A stretch of 64,000 nucleotides of DNA, from the NCBI GenBank assembly GCA_963377175.1, contig CAUJNA010000502.1, positions 78,501 through 142,500 of the forward strand, given 5' to 3'. Below, one piece after another: positions 58,582 through 64,000 of the stretch; position 1 is the first letter of the stretch; the number at the start of each line of letters is the position of its first letter. Position numbers and translations under genes: made by a program. The notes beneath the pieces were generated by a model, which saw only the letters and a program-made list of their open reading frames with translations, made no database searches and was not told the origin of the DNA. Source of the stretch: Effrenium voratum (Eukaryota > Sar > Dinophyceae > Suessiales > Symbiodiniaceae).

Positions 58582-59556
58582 GATGCCAAACCGTCGCCTT
58601 TGCCAGGGATGCCAAATAGTCGCCTTTTCCACTCCCAAGTATTCACCAGTCTTTTGTTTAGAGAGGGAAACAACCATTCAGGAACCAAGGGAGCGCTGAC
58701 CAAGTGAAAAACCCAGAGTTGATGATATGTACAAAGATCTTCAGGGGCAAGGTTGCAAAAATAAACTTTGGGCCGAAGTTGCAGCAGGGCTCACAAGGAC
58801 AGGCCTCAGACCTCAGGCGGCTGTGTTTTGAGGGCGCTGTACCTTCTGCTGGCTGGTGTAAAGGGATGCCATTTTGGGCTATGCTTCGCGAGCGCATACA
58901 TACACGTAAATGAAAAAACTGTGCGCATAAGCATGTTGGGAATTATGTACCCCTTCAGAAGTGGTGCGAAACTTCCGTGCCTGCGCTTCCAAAACCAGCG
59001 CCTTCTGCCTCAAACTCACTCACTCTCACTCATTCTCACTCACTCGCTCGCTCACTCCTTCCCTCCGCTCTTTTTTCAGTGCTCAAGTGCGGAAATAAAG
59101 GGATAGGCGATGCTAAAGGCACGGGAGGTGATGCGTGATGTGGAGGAGAAGGAGTGAGAAGGAGTGAGAACGAGGGAGAATGAGTGAAAAGGAGTGAGCG
59201 TGACTCATGAGTGAGTCAGACTGAGTGAGCGGAAATGAGCAAGAGTGAGACGCATGGGATTGAGTGAGTAAGAATGCAAAGTAAGAATGAGTGAGTCAAG
59301 TGAGAAAGAGCAAGATAGAGGGAGCGGGAATGTATGAGTGAGACTAGTTGAGAATGAGCGACTGAGAGCCAATGAGTGCGAATGGGTAGGTGAGAAGTTA
59401 CGATGAGTGAGTGAGGGCGATTCAGAAAGAACAAGTGGCTCAGCATAGGTGGGCGGGTGAGACTGCGTGAATGAGGGCGTCGAGGACGGAAGAGACGGGA
59501 GGAGAAGCAACCGGGAGGCGGCGGCGCAAACGCAGCGTAGTAAAAGCACGAAACCC

Positions 59557-59693
59557 TCACAGTGCTGCGGGTGAGAAAATTGCAGCATGTCCAAAGCCGG
59601 GCTGCGCCTTCGCAGCGCCATCGTACGCAAGCATTGTTGCAACAGCCAAGTAAGCATGCGAACGCATAGGGGAGCAAGGGATAGTCCAATGGC
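59557..59693 (-). CDS. Duplicated gene fragment, right copy, terminal exon
   Basis: Mirror of 57034-57170 with the same length, acceptor and stop. One residue differs (Asp to Gly in the AQPDFGH segment) and one third-position change is silent. The frame is intact, so both copies remain translatable by this model. Confidence 0.38.
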
Positions 59694-59753
59694 CTCATGG
59701 CCTGCGTTTGGTTGCAGAGTGACCATCGCAACACTTTCTAAGCCAAAGCAAAC

Positions 59754-59821
59754 CCTGTGCCCGGAAAATTTCTTCCAAGCTCCTTTCAGCTGCAATCTTA
59801 TCGAGACGGCGCGTGTAGGCC
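59754..59821 (-). CDS. Duplicated gene fragment, right copy, exon b
   Basis: Mirror of 56906-56973; acceptor CTAG, donor CAGG|GTTTGC and all codons are preserved. Confidence 0.42.
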
Positions 59822-59917
59822 CTAGCCGCTCGAATTTTGATGTAGAGTCCTCAGCGGCACGTCAAGCAACTCAACTGACTCACTAACACCGACCTTTAGA
59901 AAACAGTTCCCACAAAC

Positions 59918-60016
59918 CTGTTTGCAGTAGGCGCACGTGTCACACGCCGGAAAGCTTGGCGCAATTGTAGGAGGTGTTTCAACTTGCGCGTGAAGCGTGT
60001 GAACAATGGGGAGTAC
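59918..60016 (-). CDS. Duplicated gene fragment, right copy, exon a
   Basis: Mirror of 56711-56809 with the same 99 nt and the same AACAG|GTTTGTGG donor. Immediately upstream, GTGAGCAAAG replaces GTGAAGCAAAG of the left arm. Confidence 0.4.
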
Positions 60017-61491
60017 CTTTGCTCACCTATAACCCGCGCATCATGAAGAGGCCCAGCCAAAGCAAAGCAGCCAAGCAGCGACACTTTGCGTGGACACTGA
60101 GAATGAAGCATTTTCAGGTTTCATCGTGGCAGGCTTCTGGTGCGAAGGGTCTCGGAATTGCACCCAAAATTTGGTTCTACTAGCCTTGCCACAAGTTCGA
60201 GTGGCCCAGTCAGTGTTTCAAGGGAATTTCACCTCCTCATCGTTATCCAGGTTCCCTATTGAAACCTCTAAATCTTCGCCATGGCCTGCACCCTCATCAG
60301 ATCTTGCAACTCCGGGGGGGGTAGATTCGGCCAGCTGACAAAGGTTGTGCCTTGATAACTTATGATATTTATATTCATTGTTTATTATTTACGTTTTCGC
60401 CACATTCACCACCTCTAGTGTCGGTTTGAGAGATCGGGCAGCTTTTGGAACCTTAGTGGTTTGCCTGATTCTTGCTGCATTGGACAACACACTTGTTGGG
60501 AAGCATACAGGTTCATGAAGAGTATGTCGCGCTTTATGTGCTTGACCGGCTTGTTGTTGTGAACTTGGGGGGGGTGGAGTTGCAGGCCAACATTTTTGAA
60601 TCATGGCCCTGACCTTTGAATCAAAGGAACCGCCCCAATGCGCTGGAAACGCTGGTCTAGAGCTTGGCGATGGTGACTTCCCGCACGAACTTGTGGATTT
60701 CAGGGAGGGGTCGGGGTGCCTCAAGGGATTATGTGTTTTGTGCGGGAAAGATCAAAGCTAAGGTTTTTTCGTGAAAGTCTTGAGCAGGTTTTATATCCTA
60801 GAACATTTTCAGGAAGGAGTTCAGTTCTGCTTGTAGGCCTGGCTTTTCAGCAAACTTGTTGAAGCAGTTGCCCCGATCACATCGGCGCTCGCCCCGCAGC
60901 AAAAGCTTTTGAACCCGAATAAAATACTTCCCATTCTCACTGTGCCTTGGATCTCAGCGTGTCGCAGGAAGAAGTTGGCGCAAGCAATGCTTGCAAATAC
61001 TGCCAACTGTAAGGCAAGTTGCTTGACCCCGTTGCTTTTCTCAGCTGCAGGCAGTTGGCGTCTTGAATTAGTATAAATCTTGAAGACTGGCTCGTGGGCG
61101 GTTTTTGAAAAGCATCTTCAACTGTACTGGTGTGGCTAGACGACTGCAGGGTTCACAGGGTGAAGCTGACATCCTTCACAGAGCCTGGTTGGGCAGCAGT
61201 AATTCGCCGGTTGAGGCGCTAGGGGCCGAAGCAACCTTAAGTGCCCAAACTTGCTCGACCTAGCCGACGGGCTGGAGAAACACCGTATACAAGCGACAAG
61301 TACCTCAATTGATTTTCTCCATTTTCCAAGCGCGTATTTGCCAGTTCCATGTGCTTCACTGCAAGCCAACAGGCTACATGGGGCGGCATGGCTGTGACCT
61401 CAAACTGCAAGAATGGGCCCATAAATTTCCCCAACACAACCCCCGAATGAAACGAATTGACCCTCGAATATAATGAAATTAACTTATATGC

Positions 61492-63648
61492 AAAGTGATT
61501 GTTATTGTATTTCGGATGAACCACCAATAAACTCAAGTTTGCATCTAGAAATAGCAGCTGTCCAAGAGGCCCTATGTGGGGAAGTAGCCACCAAAACTGC
61601 CCAATTGGCCACAGACACGGTGAAAATTATTTGCGCCCTTTTTATGACATGGGAAATTGGTGAGCCTCATGTCTTCCCCTTTACCACTGCAAATGACAGT
61701 AGATAGTGATTCATACTTCACAACCCGGAATTAGGAATCCCAAGGGGGCCTTCATGGGCGATCGCTTGACCCCTGGAACCTCGAGCTAGTTTCAGGACAA
61801 GATTCAAAAAGCAACTACGTGATGGCCAGTGGCTTCTTTCGAGTGGGTTTGTCTCAAATATGGGGACCCCTAACATGGGTGATTTCCCTTTCATTCCCTT
61901 AAATCCAACCCCAAAGAATCCCGCAAAGAAGGCATGTACGTCCATTTCCCCTCGTTTTGCCTCCTTTCGCCACAGAGGGACAGATCAGTCACCAGCCAGG
62001 CCTGCTGCAGCTGTAGAAGCTCCTGCACACCGGAGACAGAACTCGGAGCACGGGGGCCGTACTTCAGACATTCGTAGAGACCGTACAGGTATAATCAAGT
62101 GACCCCAAATGGGTTCTAGGTACACACATGCTGGTGCGTTGATGCAAGGAATTTGTTTCTTGGAGCTTCTGGTCCCCTGAATCAAGGCTTACTCGCCGCC
62201 ATGCTCACCTTCTGATTCGGGTCGGAACCAGTCCTCCGGACTCCCTTGCCCTCGGGTACTTTTGACCATGGCTCGCTGGCAGTTGCTTCATCTGAGACAA
62301 AGTGGGTTGAATGCTGGGCTTTAAGAGGAGGTCTTGGCAGCCCTTTGTGCCCCATTTACGACAGCCCTAATCGATTAGTAGCTGCGGGTCAGCATTGAGA
62401 TGCTAATCCAAGTACTTAAGCACTCAACAGTACAAGAACCCCCAAACAGGAATTCAGCTTGAGAACTCCAACCTAAGCAGCTGACATCCCACGGGTTGGG
62501 CTGATCAGCAAACCGCTACCAATACCCAGGTGGTTCATGTCCCCAAAAGAAAAGAACCACCTGGGTTTCAGCGTACCTTGGGGTTGATGACTGGAACCGC
62601 GATCCATCTATCGGCAGGGAAACAATGCTCTGAGCGACTTTCCTGAGCATCGTTCGATCCCAATCCAAGTGGTATGTCGGACGAATCTCATCAATCATTG
62701 ACCAAACAAATCGGGACATTAGATGCTGATGTGGCTATGGGCTTGACATCATGGGGAAGGGTCCTTATTCAACCCCTTCCATAACATACAGGTTAGAAGT
62801 ACCACTACTGCAACCATGTTAAAAGACAAAGCGAACAATCCCTGGCAAGCTCAAATCGCAACTAGGAGCTTCATGCGCCCAAATCCACATCGGTTCTGCG
62901 TCCTGCTGCGTCCGCGTCACATGGTCGGAGAGCTGGGACAATTCCCGAGACAAGTGCTCAAAGTTGGTGTTGACCTCTCCAGTCTCAGATTGCAGAGACC
63001 CCCACTCTTTGTTGAGCAAACATAGGACTTTCACATACTGACCCCATGCCGTTCAGGGGCGCGTCTGTTCATAAAATTGCTGAACAGCAGTAAAATGTTT
63101 GACTTTTGAAAAACAACGACAGGTGAGACAAATGGGGGATCTACCTTTTGGAAGGTCCCCATTTCTATCTCTAAGAGGGAACATTACCCGCCCTCCAAGC
63201 CAATTAAGTGAACATGGAACCCATCAAAGGATCAGCTTGGGAGGAAGCTGCCCAAAGGAGCTCCCACAGTCAGGTGCCAGGTTCGATGGGGCTACCCACT
63301 TGCTCAGAAAAAGGCGGGCCCTTTTGTTGGACATTTGCATTTCTGTTGGGAACTAAAAGGATGGGCAAAGGTGACTTTGCAAGTCTCCGCCAAACCTCGG
63401 AGCTCACTTTAGACATGGTATAAGTGATGTTTAGAACCATAAGAAAGGGAAGTAGGGACCCCCGTGGCTTCTCCCTCAACTCTCTAGGAATCCATCCCAA
63501 AAAGATCCGCTCTCTCTCAGAAAACGCATACCCCTTCTACATGAAACCCTGTCGAAGGCTATCAGCCTGCCGCTCGGGGCGCGGGGCAAGCTCTTCTTGC
63601 GCGGCACCCTAACTTGTGCCGCTTTGAAGGGACGACATCTGAAACCCT
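61492..63648. other. No firm gene
   Basis: A minus frame at 62890-63040 (…NKEWGSLQSETGEVNTNFEH…) is protein-like and free of stops, but no acceptor/donor pair could be fixed. 61848-61900 carries the GTTTGTCTCAAATATGGGGACC type of repeat terminus. Confidence 0.45.
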
Positions 63649-63712
63649 GAAAAGCTGAACCCCTGAAAGCTGAACCCCTTGCAATATCTTGAGCTGAACC
63701 CCCGGGAGCCGG
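63649..63712. repeat. Short tandem repeat (AAGCTGAACCCCTG)
   Basis: Four imperfect copies of AGCTGAACCCC. Confidence 0.7.
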
Positions 63713-63786
63713 TGGGAGTCCCCAATTCCAGGACCCACGAATTGTCCAAAAAGTTTCCAGCAACCTTACTTCTGGGCTGTCGAACA

Positions 63787-63805
63787 ACACACACACACAC
63801 ACCCA

Positions 63806-63849
<44 letters not shown>

Positions 63850-63911
63850 CCCACGCACGCACGCACGCACCCACGCACGCACGCACACACACACACACAC
63901 ACACACACCCG

Positions 63912-63944
<33 letters not shown>

Positions 63945-64000
63945 AGACACAGACACAGACACAGACACAGACACAGACACAGACACAGACACAGACACAG
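63787..64000 (+). repeat. Compound CA / ACGC / ACAGAC microsatellite, runs off the window
   Basis: CA units, then ACGC units with CCACGC interruptions, then CA units, then (ACAGAC)n to the last base. The array is truncated by the window end. Confidence 0.95.

Larger units (their letters stand above)
58582..61491 (-). repeat. Right arm of large inverted duplication
   Basis: 2910 bp, reverse complement of 55297-58138 and 68 bp longer because of several indels. Example substitutions: ACTGTACTGGTGTGG here against ACTGCAATGGTGTGG in the left arm, and GCAAATACTGCCAACTG against GCAACTACTGCTAAGTG. Confidence 0.9.

Noticed and set aside
62819..63034. Minus-strand coding-like frame
   Set aside because: Composition is plaus­ible but no acceptor/donor pair fits, so not called as an exon.

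Overview
The window reads as nuclear DNA of a dinoflagellate, most likely a Suessiales or Symbiodiniaceae-type alga. This is inferred from an almost complete Ty1/copia element of a kind reported from those genomes, very low gene density, coding-like islands of only about 60-200 bp separated by introns with GT...AG ends, dozens of very short terminal-inverted-repeat elements, and abundant simple repeats. No bacterial operons, ribosome binding sites, rRNA or CRISPR arrays are visible. Host protein assignments are weak because no host exon matches a family I recognise; most long open frames are chance frames.

Layout. 1-5.9 kb: no gene, two short inverted-repeat elements and a 21-bp tandem repeat. 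5.9-11.2 kb: scattered + strand candidate exons, the best being a pair separated by a 74-bp GT-AG intron, plus a possible terminal exon ending at 11159. 12.9-15.9 kb: the best host gene model, six exons on the minus strand whose splice phases all agree; product unknown. 13-21 kb: several dispersed repeat families and a roughly 70-bp minisatellite.

23.8-31.8 kb: a Ty1/copia retrotransposon on the minus strand, flanked by GGTTAG duplications, with two 167-bp LTRs differing at one base. Order: gag with zinc knuckle, protease, an unusual long insert that includes a possible cytosine-methyltransferase-like region, integrase (DD35E), reverse transcriptase, RNase H. It carries a frame change inside protease, an out-of-frame but protein-like internal segment, and a single in-frame TAG in reverse transcriptase, so it is young but probably dead.

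31.8-55.3 kb: mostly non-coding, with G-rich and GATA-type repeats, a tRNA-like gene with an enlarged anticodon arm at 36.16 kb, an 88-bp palindromic element with 20-bp arms, a 16-bp repeat of about 20 copies at 45.3 kb, and one good candidate exon at 48.14 kb (minus). 55.3-61.5 kb: a large inverted duplication with arms of about 2.85-2.9 kb around a 443-bp hairpin-rich spacer. The arms differ by substitutions and indels, and each carries a mirrored copy of the same phase-consistent three-exon gene fragment. 61.5-64 kb: nothing convincing, ending in long CA/ACGC/ACAGAC microsatellites.
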